A DNA stretch of 64,000 bases from Mucilaginibacter psychrotolerans (GTDB lineage Bacteria > Bacteroidota > Bacteroidia > Sphingobacteriales > Sphingobacteriaceae): NCBI RefSeq assembly GCF_004519315.1, contig NZ_SOZE01000008.1, positions 62,001-126,000 of the forward strand, in the 5' to 3' direction. The notes under the pieces are model-generated. The model saw only the letters and a list, made by a program, of their open reading frames with translations. It ran no database searches and was not told the origin of the DNA. Below, one piece after another: positions 33,079-41,570 of the stretch. Numbering within the stretch: the first letter of the stretch is position 1; each line of letters opens with the position of its first letter. The position numbers and the translations under genes are program-made.

Positions 33079-33860
33079 TGCTTATCAAACTTTTGTTCGC
33101 TCTTCAGTGGCTTGGGCGCATACTTCACTTCTGTTAAATAGAGTCCGCAAGCCGGCACGCTGGCACCGGCTTTACTGCGGTTCATACTTTCGATGATATC
33201 GCGGATGCCCTCCGGCGGTATCTCGGCGCGGCCAACCATGATCAGCGTGCCTACTATGGCTCTTACCATGTTACGTAAAAAGCGGTCGGCAGATATTTTG
33301 AACACGATGCCTTTTTCGGTATGCTCCCATACTGCTTTTACAATTTTACAATTATTGGTTTTAACCTGCGTATTAGATTTGCTGAAACAGCTAAAATCTG
33401 TGTATTCCATGACGATTGCTGCCGCCTGGTTCATCAAATCCAGGTCGGGCCTGTCGCGCAGTAGCCAGGAATAGCCATGCCGGAAAGGGTCTTTCTCAAA
33501 ATGGATGTGGTACTCGTAGCTCCGCAGCGTTGCATCGAAACGGGCATGCGCTTCGGGAGCTACCGGGATAATATTTTTTATAGCGATATCGTAGGGGAGG
33601 AGGGAGTTGAGGCTTCTTTTGTCCATGGTCCATGGTCTATAGTCCATTGACTGAAGATCAAAATGCGCAAAATATTCCTTTGCATGTACGCCGGTATCTG
33701 TGCGACCGCAACCAGTGGTTTCTATGGGCTGGCGCAATAGGGTGGATAGGGCTTTGTTAAGCAATTCCTGTACGCTTACGGCATTTTGCTGCACCTGCCA
33801 GCCGTGGTATTTGGTACCATCGTAAGCCAGTTCGATAAAATAACGCTGAGTATTTGCCAC
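33075..33860 (-). CDS. truA: tRNA pseudouridine(38-40) synthase
   Basis: A 261-residue tRNA modification enzyme for positions 38-40 in the anticodon arm. The catalytic Asp is in TTGCGRTDTGVHAKEYFA near residue 57, and LNSLLPYDIAI, SYEYHIHFEKDPF and RFLRNMVRAIVGTLI are family motifs. Residues 69-80 (QSMDYRPWTMDK) do not match the family and correspond to a dispersed repeat. Start ATG at 33860. It is transcribed ahead of the ABC exporter, overlapping it by four bases. Confidence 0.96.
   Translation of the reverse strand: MANTQRYFIELAYDGTKYHGWQVQQNAVSVQELLNKALSTLLRQPIETTGCGRTDTGVHAKEYFAHFDLQSMDYRPWTMDKRSLNSLLPYDIAIKNIIPVAPEAHARFDATLRSYEYHIHFEKDPFRHGYSWLLRDRPDLDLMNQAAAIVMEYTDFSCFSKSNTQVKTNNCKIVKAVWEHTEKGIVFKISADRFLRNMVRAIVGTLIMVGRAEIPPEGIRDIIESMNRSKAGASVPACGLYLTEVKYAPKPLKSEQKFDKQ
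33621..33656. repeat. In-frame copy of the ATGGACTATGG repeat in truA
   Basis: GTCCATGGTCCATGGTCTAT and the following AGTCCATTGACTGAAG match the intergenic repeats at 37108, 37189 and 38825 (for example GGTCTATTGACTAAAG). It encodes part of the truA loop at residues 69-80. Confidence 0.65.
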
Positions 33861-33907
33861 GGAGCAAAGGTAATAAACTACTGTTACGTAGGCAGTGCCC
33901 GAAAAGA

Positions 33908-34183
33908 TTAACTGCTGTGGATGTTGTTGCTAAAAATCAATTTGTTCCGATAGGCAATGTAGATGGCAACCGCGATTGTAATAATAATACTAAGCATATT
34001 TACCGTAGTCCAATAAACCAGGTTGGCGTCTGGTGAATTTGTTATTAATAAAAAGGGGGTACCCACCAAAGGGAGGGAGATTAATACACCTAAGCCAATA
34101 AATCCCCAGGCTATAGGTTTGCGCTTAAGCTTATAGCCCAGATAGGCATACACAAGAAAGACGATGATTGCTATTAACCCCAT
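33908..34183 (-). CDS. Small membrane protein, unknown
   Basis: A 91-residue protein with three hydrophobic helices: LIAIIVFLVYAYLGYKLKR, AWGFIGLGVLISLPLVGTPF and TVNMLSIIITIAVAIYIAY. No family is recognised and there is no signal peptide. It is transcribed away from DUF4293 and stands alone before truA, with 47 bases to the next gene. Its short length and simple helices make a small integral membrane protein the safest description. Confidence 0.6.
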   Translation of the reverse strand: MGLIAIIVFLVYAYLGYKLKRKPIAWGFIGLGVLISLPLVGTPFLLITNSPDANLVYWTTVNMLSIIITIAVAIYIAYRNKLIFSNNIHSS

Positions 34184-34267
34184 TTTGAAATTTTCAGATA
34201 AAAATACATCTTTATTTCATCTTTGCGGTGGCAGTAACAAATAGGCATTATCAATTGTGAAAACAAT

Positions 34268-34275
34268 TATCTTTG
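34268..34275 (+). promoter_or_regulatory. Possible Bacteroidota -7 box for DUF4293 gene
   Basis: TATCTTTG fits the Bacteroidota -7 consensus TAnnTTTG exactly and lies 20 bases before the ATG at 34295. A matching -33 TTG at the usual distance is not clear, so this is tentative. Confidence 0.35.
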
Positions 34276-34294
34276 CTGATCTTAAATTATAAAA

Positions 34295-34780
34295 ATGCTA
34301 CAACGAATACAAAGTATATACCTCCTGGCGGCCTCTATTGTGATGTTCGGGCTGTTTGTTTTCCCGCTGGCAAAAGACGTATCCGTTGCTCCCGGTGTAC
34401 TTGACGGGCCAATGCTGACTATTTCAGTAACTGGTGTACAAACACGAGGCGGTTTCAGCGACTATAAGCAAACGGAGACCTTTGCAGCGCTGCCAATCGT
34501 TACCGTAATCGCGGCACTGGTTCCCCTGGTTATCATATTCCTTTATAAGAACCGCAAACAGCAGATCGCTTTATGTTACAGTGCTATTTTGGTGTTCATT
34601 GGCTACAGTTTCTGGATGGCGCAAACCGTAAAGAAGGTGGTTGGCGAAATTACCCTCGAATACAGAAACATGGGGATTGGCTTGTTCCTTACCTCGCTCA
34701 GCATTATCCTGATCATCTTTGCCTTTAAGGCCATACAACGCGACGAGAAGCTCGTAAAATCGGCGGATAGGCTAAGATAA
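34295..34780 (+). CDS. DUF4293-family membrane protein
   Basis: A 161-residue protein with four hydrophobic helices: SIYLLAASIVMFGLFVFPLA, ALPIVTVIAALVPLVIIFLY, IALCYSAILVFIGYSFWMA and LFLTSLSIILIIFAFKAI. MLQRIQSIYLLAASI at the start is the usual DUF4293 beginning. The family is confined to Bacteroidota and of unknown function. The stop is followed, on the other strand, by a possible antitoxin gene. Confidence 0.9.
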   Translation: MLQRIQSIYLLAASIVMFGLFVFPLAKDVSVAPGVLDGPMLTISVTGVQTRGGFSDYKQTETFAALPIVTVIAALVPLVIIFLYKNRKQQIALCYSAILVFIGYSFWMAQTVKKVVGEITLEYRNMGIGLFLTSLSIILIIFAFKAIQRDEKLVKSADRLR

Positions 34781-34815
34781 TTTCGGATTTTAGTGTCTTA
34801 AGGATTTAACTGGCC

Positions 34816-35067
34816 TTAATCAAGCCCGTGTTTTGTGCGGATATTATCCATAACCTCATTAATAGGCGTGCCTAAGCCGGCGTCCGCTTGCGCCATTGAG
34901 GCTTTAAGTTGCTGTTTTTGAAACTCCGGTAAAGAATCCCATTCGTCATCATTACTATCCTGATTGCAGAGATAGTCGGTTATCAACTTATTAAGTTCTT
35001 TCAATTGTTGATGGTTAGCTTGTTCTATCTTGTGAAATATTTCAAACCGTAATATATCTGCATCCAT
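34816..35067 (-). CDS. Antitoxin-like small protein, orphan
   Basis: An 83-residue acidic protein. The last 40 residues, W-D-S-L-P then QKQQLKASMAQADAGLGTPI and MDNIRTKHGLD, have the W...Q...G..t...V...i...G pattern of RelE-partner antitoxins of Bacteroidota. No toxin gene of the RelE/ParE type is next to it; the downstream side is DUF4293 and the upstream side recA. Orphan antitoxin or regulatory protein. The recA terminator separates it from recA. Confidence 0.6.
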   Translation of the reverse strand: MDADILRFEIFHKIEQANHQQLKELNKLITDYLCNQDSNDDEWDSLPEFQKQQLKASMAQADAGLGTPINEVMDNIRTKHGLD

Positions 35068-35113
35068 AATCTACCGTAAAAATCAAATTGAAAATCTTGT
35101 CCTTATAATTCTA

Positions 35114-35153
35114 TAAACGACGAAAGCCTCCCAATCGGAAGGCTTTCGTCGTT
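35114..35153 (-). terminator. recA terminator
   Basis: AAACGACGAAAGCCT is perfectly inverted as AGGCTTTCGTCGTTT around a ten-nt loop, giving a 15-bp stem with T-rich ends. It follows the recA stop at 35197. Confidence 0.85.
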
Positions 35154-35196
35154 TATACAGGTGCAATCACACGTTTTTTAATCGGTGCGATCCCAA

Positions 35197-36204
35197 TTAT
35201 GCTTCCGCAAGGCTATCGCCGGTTACAGTGGCTTTTATCTTCTTTTCCAGTTCGTCCATCAACTCGGGGTTATCCAATATCAATTGTTTAACAGCATCGC
35301 GGCCTTGGCCCAGGCGGGTATCGCCATAGCTAAACCATGAACCTGCTTTTTTGATGATATTGTACTCTACGCCCAGGTCGATGATTTCGCCGGCTTTGGA
35401 GATACCTTCACCAAACATAATATCAAACTCGGCTATACGGAATGGTGGAGCCACTTTATTCTTAACGATTTTTACCTTAACGCGGTTACCCGATACCTCG
35501 TCGCTGTCTTTTATCTGCGATATACGGCGCACATCCAAACGTACCGAAGCGTAGAACTTCAAAGCGTTACCGCCTGTCGTGGTTTCCGGGTTACCGAACA
35601 TTACGCCAATTTTATCGCGCAACTGGTTGATGAATATACAGCAGCAACCGGTTTTGCTAATGGTACCAGTCAGCTTACGTAAGGCTTGCGACATTAAACG
35701 TGCATGGAGGCCCATCTTCGAGTCGCCCATTTCACCTTCAATTTCGGCCTTTGGTACTAACGCCGCAACAGAGTCGATAACCAGGATATCGATAGCGCCC
35801 GAGCGGATGAGGTTATCGGCAATTTCCAATGCCTGCTCGCCGTTATCCGGCTGAGAGATGAGCAGGTTCTCTACGTCCACACCCAATTTCTTGGCATAAA
35901 ACCTGTCGAAAGCATGCTCCGCATCTATAAATGCAGCAATGCCGCCTTTTTTCTGCGATTCGGCAATGGCATGTATGGCAAGTGTTGTTTTACCCGATGA
36001 TTCCGGGCCGTAGATTTCTATCACCCGGCCTTTTGGTAAACCGCCTACGCCTAAGGCAATATCCAGGCCTATGGAGCCGGTTGATATTACTTCTGTCGGC
36101 TCTATGGCTTGCTCGCCCAGCTTCATGATCGTACCTTTTCCGTATGATTTTTCCAGCTTATCTAAGGTAAGCTGTAGTGCCTTCATTTTATCTGTATTGC
36201 TCAT
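35197..36204 (-). CDS. recA: Recombinase A
   Basis: The 335-residue strand-exchange protein of homologous recombination, also the LexA-type coprotease in SOS. Walker A is GPESSGKTT near residue 66, [25 protein letters not shown] (L1 region) and [20 protein letters not shown] (L2 region) are conserved. The ATP-binding and DNA-binding loops are complete, and the C-terminus ends in the usual acidic tail. I see no LexA box in the upstream 137 bp. It is a monocistronic unit with its own terminator. Confidence 0.98.
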   Translation of the reverse strand: MSNTDKMKALQLTLDKLEKSYGKGTIMKLGEQAIEPTEVISTGSIGLDIALGVGGLPKGRVIEIYGPESSGKTTLAIHAIAESQKKGGIAAFIDAEHAFDRFYAKKLGVDVENLLISQPDNGEQALEIADNLIRSGAIDILVIDSVAALVPKAEIEGEMGDSKMGLHARLMSQALRKLTGTISKTGCCCIFINQLRDKIGVMFGNPETTTGGNALKFYASVRLDVRRISQIKDSDEVSGNRVKVKIVKNKVAPPFRIAEFDIMFGEGISKAGEIIDLGVEYNIIKKAGSWFSYGDTRLGQGRDAVKQLILDNPELMDELEKKIKATVTGDSLAEA

Positions 36205-36341
36205 CTCTTTTTTTTTCGTGGAACAAATATAAAAAGTGTTTTCGGTATTTGCTAATAATTTTAGTAAATATTTATTATTATTTCTGCTTCAATGAAGCGT
36301 GTGGTACTGCCGCATGAATTTACCCCAAGGCATCCGTCCTA

Positions 36342-37100
36342 TCAAATATCTTTATCAACACTGCGCTTCTTCAATTCCTTGCTTATGGCGTTCAGGGCTT
36401 TCTTCTTTTTAGCATCCTTTACCTTTTTCAATTTCAGGGCTTCGGCTTTCAATAGCGCGGTTTCGGTATTGTGTTGCGCATAGTATTTGCAGAACCAGGT
36501 TAGGGGGCAAATGTCGCATTTCGGGCTGCGGGCCACGCATATATACCGCCCATGCAATATCAGCCAGTGATGTGCTATGGCCAGTGTGTTTTCGGGCAGG
36601 TTTTTTACCAGTTGCTTTTCCACTGCCAGGGGCGTGCTGGCACGCACTAATCCCAGGCGGTTAGCCACCCTAAACACGTGCGTATCCACCGCAATTGCCG
36701 GCGCATCGAACACTACCGAGGCGATTACATTAGCCGTTTTGCGGCCTACGCCCGGCATCATCTGCAATTCGTCCAGCCCCGAAGGTACCACGCCGCCGAA
36801 ATTTTCCATCAGTATCTTGCCCATGCCAGCCAGGTGTTTGGCTTTGTTATTAGGATAGCTTACGCTGCGGATGTAGGTGAAAATCTCGTCGGCATCCGAA
36901 GCAGCTAGCGAGGCGGCATCGGGGAAGCGTTCGAAAAGTTTTGGTGTTACCTGGTTAATGCGCTTATCGGTACATTGGGCAGATAAAATTACAGCCACCA
37001 GTAGTTGGTAAGGGTTTTCGTAATGCAGTTCGGTAACCGCATCGGGCTGGTTCTTTGAAAAGTATTCTACAAAATGGCGGTAGCGTTCGGTTTTTAACAT
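36342..37100 (-). CDS. nth: Endonuclease III
   Basis: A 252-residue bifunctional glycosylase/AP lyase removing oxidised pyrimidines. The HhH motif with catalytic Lys is in PGVGRKTANVIASV near residue 125, followed by the catalytic Asp in VDTHVFRVANRLGLV. The 4Fe-4S cluster motif is C-x6-C-x2-C-x5-C (CVARSPKCDICPLTWFCKYY), near residue 195. A Lys-rich tail of 30 residues after the cluster (KLKKVKDAKKKKALNAISKE) is an extension over the E. coli enzyme. An imperfect short repeat lies upstream. Confidence 0.96.
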   Translation of the reverse strand: MLKTERYRHFVEYFSKNQPDAVTELHYENPYQLLVAVILSAQCTDKRINQVTPKLFERFPDAASLAASDADEIFTYIRSVSYPNNKAKHLAGMGKILMENFGGVVPSGLDELQMMPGVGRKTANVIASVVFDAPAIAVDTHVFRVANRLGLVRASTPLAVEKQLVKNLPENTLAIAHHWLILHGRYICVARSPKCDICPLTWFCKYYAQHNTETALLKAEALKLKKVKDAKKKKALNAISKELKKRSVDKDI

Positions 37101-37107
37101 GGTTTTT

Positions 37108-37221
37108 TAGTCCATGGTCGATTGTCTATAGACCATAGTTTTACATTACAATAATCCCTATTTAACGGGATATATGGAAATGAATATTGCCATGGACTAT
37201 CGACTATGGACCATGGACTTA
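37108..37221. repeat. Pair of inverted ATGGACTATGG-type repeats
   Basis: TAGTCCATGGTCGATTGTCT at 37108 and its inverse, GCCATGGACTATCGACTATG at 37189, form a facing pair in the gap upstream of nth. The family also occurs at 38825-38931 and inside truA. Confidence 0.75.
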
Positions 37222-37302
37222 AACTAGAAAGGTTCATAAATCCAACCATCGGCCTTGCCAATAAGTAGGATTCATGAACCAGTGTCGGGGGGGGGGCGGT
37301 GC

Positions 37303-37500
37303 TTAGCGCAAGCTCTTTGAATAATCAAGGATGTGGTGGATGGTTTGCAGCTTTGGCTTCTTTTTAAGAAGGTTCAGCTCGGCATGGATAGAGTGATAGA
37401 ATATCACTGAGTCCGCGTCCAGATTTTCCATTGTTCCTGATTCTTTCATCTGAGCTTTGTTAGTGACCGCGTAAAAATTTGTTGTAAAGGTTTCACCCAT
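37303..37500 (-). CDS. Small hypothetical protein
   Basis: A 65-residue soluble protein beginning MGETFTTNFYAVTNK and ending TIHHILDYSKSLR; no family is recognised. A run of ten G (C on the coding strand) lies at 37287-37296, just outside the stop. The coding potential is modest: no recognisable RBS and no neighbour on the same strand. Confidence 0.4.
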   Translation of the reverse strand: MGETFTTNFYAVTNKAQMKESGTMENLDADSVIFYHSIHAELNLLKKKPKLQTIHHILDYSKSLR

Positions 37501-37765
37501 AAGCTATCTGTTTTTTTATTTAGAAAGATAACGATTGTTAAACACGATTATTTTATAAAGATGAAAATTAAATGAAATTTTTTTCGTCTTCTTAACCTCC
37601 TGATAATGTTTGGCTAAAGCGACACTCATTGTGTTGGTCCGACGCAGGTAAATCCGGCTCCATTACCGGTCGCATCGCCACATAAAAAAGTACATGCAAA
37701 GGCCTTTGTGCTATTCGCGATAGCATATTTTTATTTAGCTTTAAGGCAAAATCAGCTTCCCCATC

Positions 37766-38824
37766 ATGAAATTAAGAACCCTTATCCTTTCAGCGGTAAT
37801 TATTGTTGCTGCATGCGTATCTGCCTGTGTTAGTCCCGCTGCGAAACCCTACGAGACCCCGGCTTTAGGTGATTATTTTAAAGACACCACCTCGGGCGTT
37901 AAAACCGGCGGCGTTGAAATGGTAACTATCAATACACCCAAAGGCAAGTTTAGGGTATGGACTAAAAAACTGGGTAACAGCCCCACCATGAAATTGCTGC
38001 TGCTGAACGGCGGCCCGGGTGCCACGCACGAATATTTCGAATGCATGGAAAGCTTTTTGCCGGCAAAAGGCATAGAACTAATTTATTACGATCAGTTGGG
38101 TTGCGGCAACTCCGATAACCCGAAAGATACCTCCATGTGGGATCTGCCCCGCTATGTGGAAGAGGTGGAGCAGGTGCGCCAGGCTCTGCATTTGGATAAG
38201 GATAATTTTTATCTGCTTGGCCACTCCTGGGGCGGCATTTTAGCTACCGAATATGCGCTGAAGTACCAGGCACATCTCAAAGGCCTGATCATCTCTAACA
38301 TGATGGTGAGCTGCCCCGATTACGGCAAATATTCTGAAGTGCTGGCTAAACAAATGGACCCGAAAGTATTGTCCCAGATACGCGATATCGAAGCCAAAAG
38401 AGATTTTGCCAACCCTAATTATATGGGTTTACTACAACCCAATTTTTACGAAAAACACATCCTGCGGATGCCAAGTGCCGAATGGCCCGAGCCGGTGACC
38501 CGTTCGCTAGGCAAAACCAATCAATCCTTATACGTAACCATGCAGGGCCCAAGCGAATTCGGCATTGCAGGCAAACTGACTACCTGGGACCGCAAAAAAG
38601 AGATAAAGGGCTTAGCTGTACCAACCTTAAGCATCGGTGGCGAATACGATACCATGGACCCGAAACACATGGCCTGGATAGCCACACAGGTGCAGAACGG
38701 CAGTTACCTTTATTGCAAGAACGGCAGCCACATGAGCATGTACGACGACCAGCAGACCTATATGCGTGGTTTATCCAGATTCATCACCGGCGTAAACAAC
38801 GGCTTGAAGAAGGTGGAGCTGTAG
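37766..38824 (+). CDS. Proline iminopeptidase-like alpha/beta hydrolase, lipoprotein
   Basis: A 352-residue alpha/beta hydrolase of the S33 family. The signal sequence MKLRTLILSAVIIVAACVSA has a lipobox-type cysteine (about residue 17 or 21), so it is probably lipid-anchored. LLLLNGGPGATHEYFE is the oxyanion-hole HGGPG-type motif, the nucleophile Ser lies in LLGHSWGGILA near residue 153, Asp in GEYDTMDPKH and His in KNGSHMSMYD. It would remove N-terminal proline or similar residues from peptides in the periplasm. Confidence 0.9.
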   Translation: MKLRTLILSAVIIVAACVSACVSPAAKPYETPALGDYFKDTTSGVKTGGVEMVTINTPKGKFRVWTKKLGNSPTMKLLLLNGGPGATHEYFECMESFLPAKGIELIYYDQLGCGNSDNPKDTSMWDLPRYVEEVEQVRQALHLDKDNFYLLGHSWGGILATEYALKYQAHLKGLIISNMMVSCPDYGKYSEVLAKQMDPKVLSQIRDIEAKRDFANPNYMGLLQPNFYEKHILRMPSAEWPEPVTRSLGKTNQSLYVTMQGPSEFGIAGKLTTWDRKKEIKGLAVPTLSIGGEYDTMDPKHMAWIATQVQNGSYLYCKNGSHMSMYDDQQTYMRGLSRFITGVNNGLKKVEL

Positions 38825-38931
38825 AGAGTCCATAGTCGATAGTCCATGGACCATGGTAGATTGTCGCTGGTTCGATAAACCATAGTCCATAGCAGTTTTT
38901 ATTTTTGCTATGGACTATGGTCTATTGACTA
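38825..38931. repeat. ATGGACTATGG-type repeat cluster
   Basis: GAGTCCATAGTCGATAGTCC, GGACCATGGTAGATTG and, further on, GCTATGGACTATGGTCTATT all sit between the peptidase and hexosaminidase stops. They form nested inverted copies of the family seen at 37108 and in truA. A plausible effect is a bidirectional terminator-like structure. Confidence 0.75.
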
Positions 38932-41487
38932 AAGTACAGGTTTCTGCTCGAAAGCAGGCCCCTCGGCAGTGTTACCACCACGCCCCTTGTCATCGAATGC
39001 GCGGAATTTTACGGTTCCTTTCGCGTCGATAGGATTGGTGTAAACCTTGCTTTTAGCCGTTGGTTCGCTACCATCAGTGGTGTAGCGGATGGTTAAGCCC
39101 GGGTATTGGATACTGCTTTGGTATTTGCCGTCCTGAACAATTACACCTGGCTTAGGTATCCTGAAGCTGTAGCCGCCGTTGTAATAAGCCAAACGCGGCA
39201 GTTCGCGTTTGCCCAATATATTCAGGAATTTGCTCCAATCCTGGTTATACAGTTCCCTTGCTTTGGCGGTATCTCGTTCCATGGCCCATGCCGGGTCTTT
39301 CGCCCAGGCGCGTTCGGCCAAACCGATTAGTTTTGGGAAGATCATGTAATCCATCCGGTCGGCGGTTTTAACGGTTTCTGTCCATAAGGCACCTTGCAGG
39401 CCTATAATGTTGCCCTTGCCATAATCGGTAAGGCGCTGTTTGCCTACAAACAGATTGCGGTTTATAGGAATGCCGTTTTTATCTACATCGGCATTTTTAA
39501 AGTAATCGTAGGGGATAAAAGAGAAGAACTTATCGATGCCCAAAAACGCGCCCCAGTAGTAACCCGGCTCGTCGAAGGACTTGTAGTTAGCCATATCGAA
39601 GTACAGGTTGGTAACGCAGGTAAGCACTACCTTGTAGCCGCCGTTAGCCAGCTTATAGGCCAGGTCTTCCTGCCCGTCGCCCAGTACGTTGTTCCAAACA
39701 TCTACCTGCATACCCTCGCCCACAAATTGGGGGTTGGGTACGTAGGTGCCCTGCCCGTCTACCAGGGTTTTGCGCAGGGCCATTTCTTCCCAGCCGGAGA
39801 GTTTGATGTTGCGTTTTTTGAGGATATCGTTTACGCGGCCGTAGAAGTAGTACCACAGGTCGCCGGTACTTTGTATCTCTGGGTGGGTAGCTTTCAGGGC
39901 AAGGTAGGCGGGCGATTTTTCCCAAACGTGGGCGGGCACTTCATCACCGCCAAAGTGGATGGCAGGCAGAGGAGCGTTGGCATCTTTGTAGATGTTCACC
40001 AAATCGCCTACTACGGTTTCAATATAGGTATAGGTTGCCGGTAGCGATACGTCTATTACATTATCGTTCCAGTACTGAACCGAGCGGTAATCGGATTTAT
40101 CGTTCAAATCGCGCAGTAGGTAACGTTCTGCGCCAGGTTTATCGCCGGCAGCCAGCAAACGCTCGTAACGCACATCCATCGCTTTGATAGACGCGCGGGC
40201 GTGACCGGGGGTTTCTATCTCAGGAATTACGGTCACATGGCGCTCGGTGGCGTATTTCAGTATCTCGATATAATCGGCCCGGGTATAAAAGCCGGTACCG
40301 GCGGTATTGCTAAAATCGGGACCAGAGCCATGCGAGGCGGGGAGGTTGGTTTTGCTATCCAGCGTGTGGCCGCGCTTAGAGCCGATGGCCGTCAGTTCGG
40401 GCAGCGAGGGTATCTCTATGCGCCAGCCCTCATCATCGGTAAGGTGCAGGTGCAGGGTGTTTAGCTTATACACGGCCATCAGGTTGATTAGCTTCAAAAC
40501 CTGCTGCTTGCTTTGGAAGTTACGTGCTACATCCAGCATTACGGCACGGTATGGGAAACGCGGTGCATCGCTCACCTCCAGGCAGGGCACGGTAATAGCG
40601 GCTTGTGGCTTTACCCATGGCGCTGCGCTGATAGCGGTTTTGAATGACTGGATGCCGTAGAACAAACCGGCGGGTGCAGCGGCGGTAATAGTCATGCCAT
40701 CGGGTGTTATGCTGAGCTTGTATGCTTCGGCACCCAGGCTGGCATCCTTTTTAAAGCTGATTTTTTGGGTGGTTGACGTGCCCTTCAGTTTGCTGCCCAG
40801 CAGTTTTTCTATGCCGGTTATAAAGTAGCGTTTCTCGTTGTCGAAGAGTGGGTCGCTGATGATGCTGACCGCATTGGTGATGATGAAACTGCCCGCATTT
40901 TCCTGATAGCCTACCGGTGTAGGGATTATCTTTTGCAAATCGGCGGCGGGGATATCCAGTATGGTTTTGTTTTGGTTGTAGATAATTTCGGGGGTAATGA
41001 GACCCTGGTAAGTAGGGTTGAAGGGAGCCACCGTGAACCCGCCGAGTGCGTACCCTTTTGCAGGATCGGTATCCCAAACCAGGTAGGGGCCTTCTATGGC
41101 ATCAGTAAAATTCACCACCGGCGATTCGCAAACGTATTCTATGCGACCGGTTTCGCCGGGTTTTATCTCCGCGAATTTAGCGTTGGGGGTGATGCTGTAC
41201 AGGTCGCCGTTTACCTGGGCAATGGTGGCGTTGCCGCTGGCAGCCTCGGGCAGGAAATTACGCGAGGAGTTGAAGTAGAACTTCCATCCGCCTGCGGGCA
41301 AGCTGGTTTTGCCTTTGTTGGTGATTACAATGGCCGTAAGCGCTTGCTGCTTGTTCTTGAAGTTATTATCTACCACCTGCCATCTGATATATAAATCTTT
41401 GGCGTTGAACTTCGGCTCATCGCCGACAGCGGCTAAAGCATGTAGATGGGCAGCAGCAACAAGCAGCAGGATAATAATACGGCGCAT
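38929..41487 (-). CDS. Beta-N-acetylhexosaminidase, GH20
   Basis: An 852-residue exported glycosidase cleaving terminal GlcNAc or GalNAc from chitin, peptidoglycan or glycoprotein fragments. Domains in order: signal peptide (RRIIILLLVAAAHLHALAA), an N-terminal CHB_HEX-type domain (about 25-165), GH20b (about 185-300), the GH20 catalytic barrel (about 315-700) with the Asp-Glu pair in IHFGGDEVPAHVW, and a C-terminal CHB_HEX_C domain (about 770-845). The active Trp WNNVLGDGQED region is intact. It probably feeds the amino-sugar pathway. Confidence 0.94.
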   Translation of the reverse strand: MRRIIILLLVAAAHLHALAAVGDEPKFNAKDLYIRWQVVDNNFKNKQQALTAIVITNKGKTSLPAGGWKFYFNSSRNFLPEAASGNATIAQVNGDLYSITPNAKFAEIKPGETGRIEYVCESPVVNFTDAIEGPYLVWDTDPAKGYALGGFTVAPFNPTYQGLITPEIIYNQNKTILDIPAADLQKIIPTPVGYQENAGSFIITNAVSIISDPLFDNEKRYFITGIEKLLGSKLKGTSTTQKISFKKDASLGAEAYKLSITPDGMTITAAAPAGLFYGIQSFKTAISAAPWVKPQAAITVPCLEVSDAPRFPYRAVMLDVARNFQSKQQVLKLINLMAVYKLNTLHLHLTDDEGWRIEIPSLPELTAIGSKRGHTLDSKTNLPASHGSGPDFSNTAGTGFYTRADYIEILKYATERHVTVIPEIETPGHARASIKAMDVRYERLLAAGDKPGAERYLLRDLNDKSDYRSVQYWNDNVIDVSLPATYTYIETVVGDLVNIYKDANAPLPAIHFGGDEVPAHVWEKSPAYLALKATHPEIQSTGDLWYYFYGRVNDILKKRNIKLSGWEEMALRKTLVDGQGTYVPNPQFVGEGMQVDVWNNVLGDGQEDLAYKLANGGYKVVLTCVTNLYFDMANYKSFDEPGYYWGAFLGIDKFFSFIPYDYFKNADVDKNGIPINRNLFVGKQRLTDYGKGNIIGLQGALWTETVKTADRMDYMIFPKLIGLAERAWAKDPAWAMERDTAKARELYNQDWSKFLNILGKRELPRLAYYNGGYSFRIPKPGVIVQDGKYQSSIQYPGLTIRYTTDGSEPTAKSKVYTNPIDAKGTVKFRAFDDKGRGGNTAEGPAFEQKPVL

Positions 41488-41570
41488 ATTTTTAATTATA
41501 TGAGGTTGAGAACCGTAAATATAATCAAAATATCGATTTACGATGTTTGCTTAACTTTTTAAAATATTTT

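Noticed and set aside
39394-40044. 216-codon plus-strand ORF
   Set aside because: Antisense to the GH20 hexosaminidase, whose catalytic motif is in the other strand.
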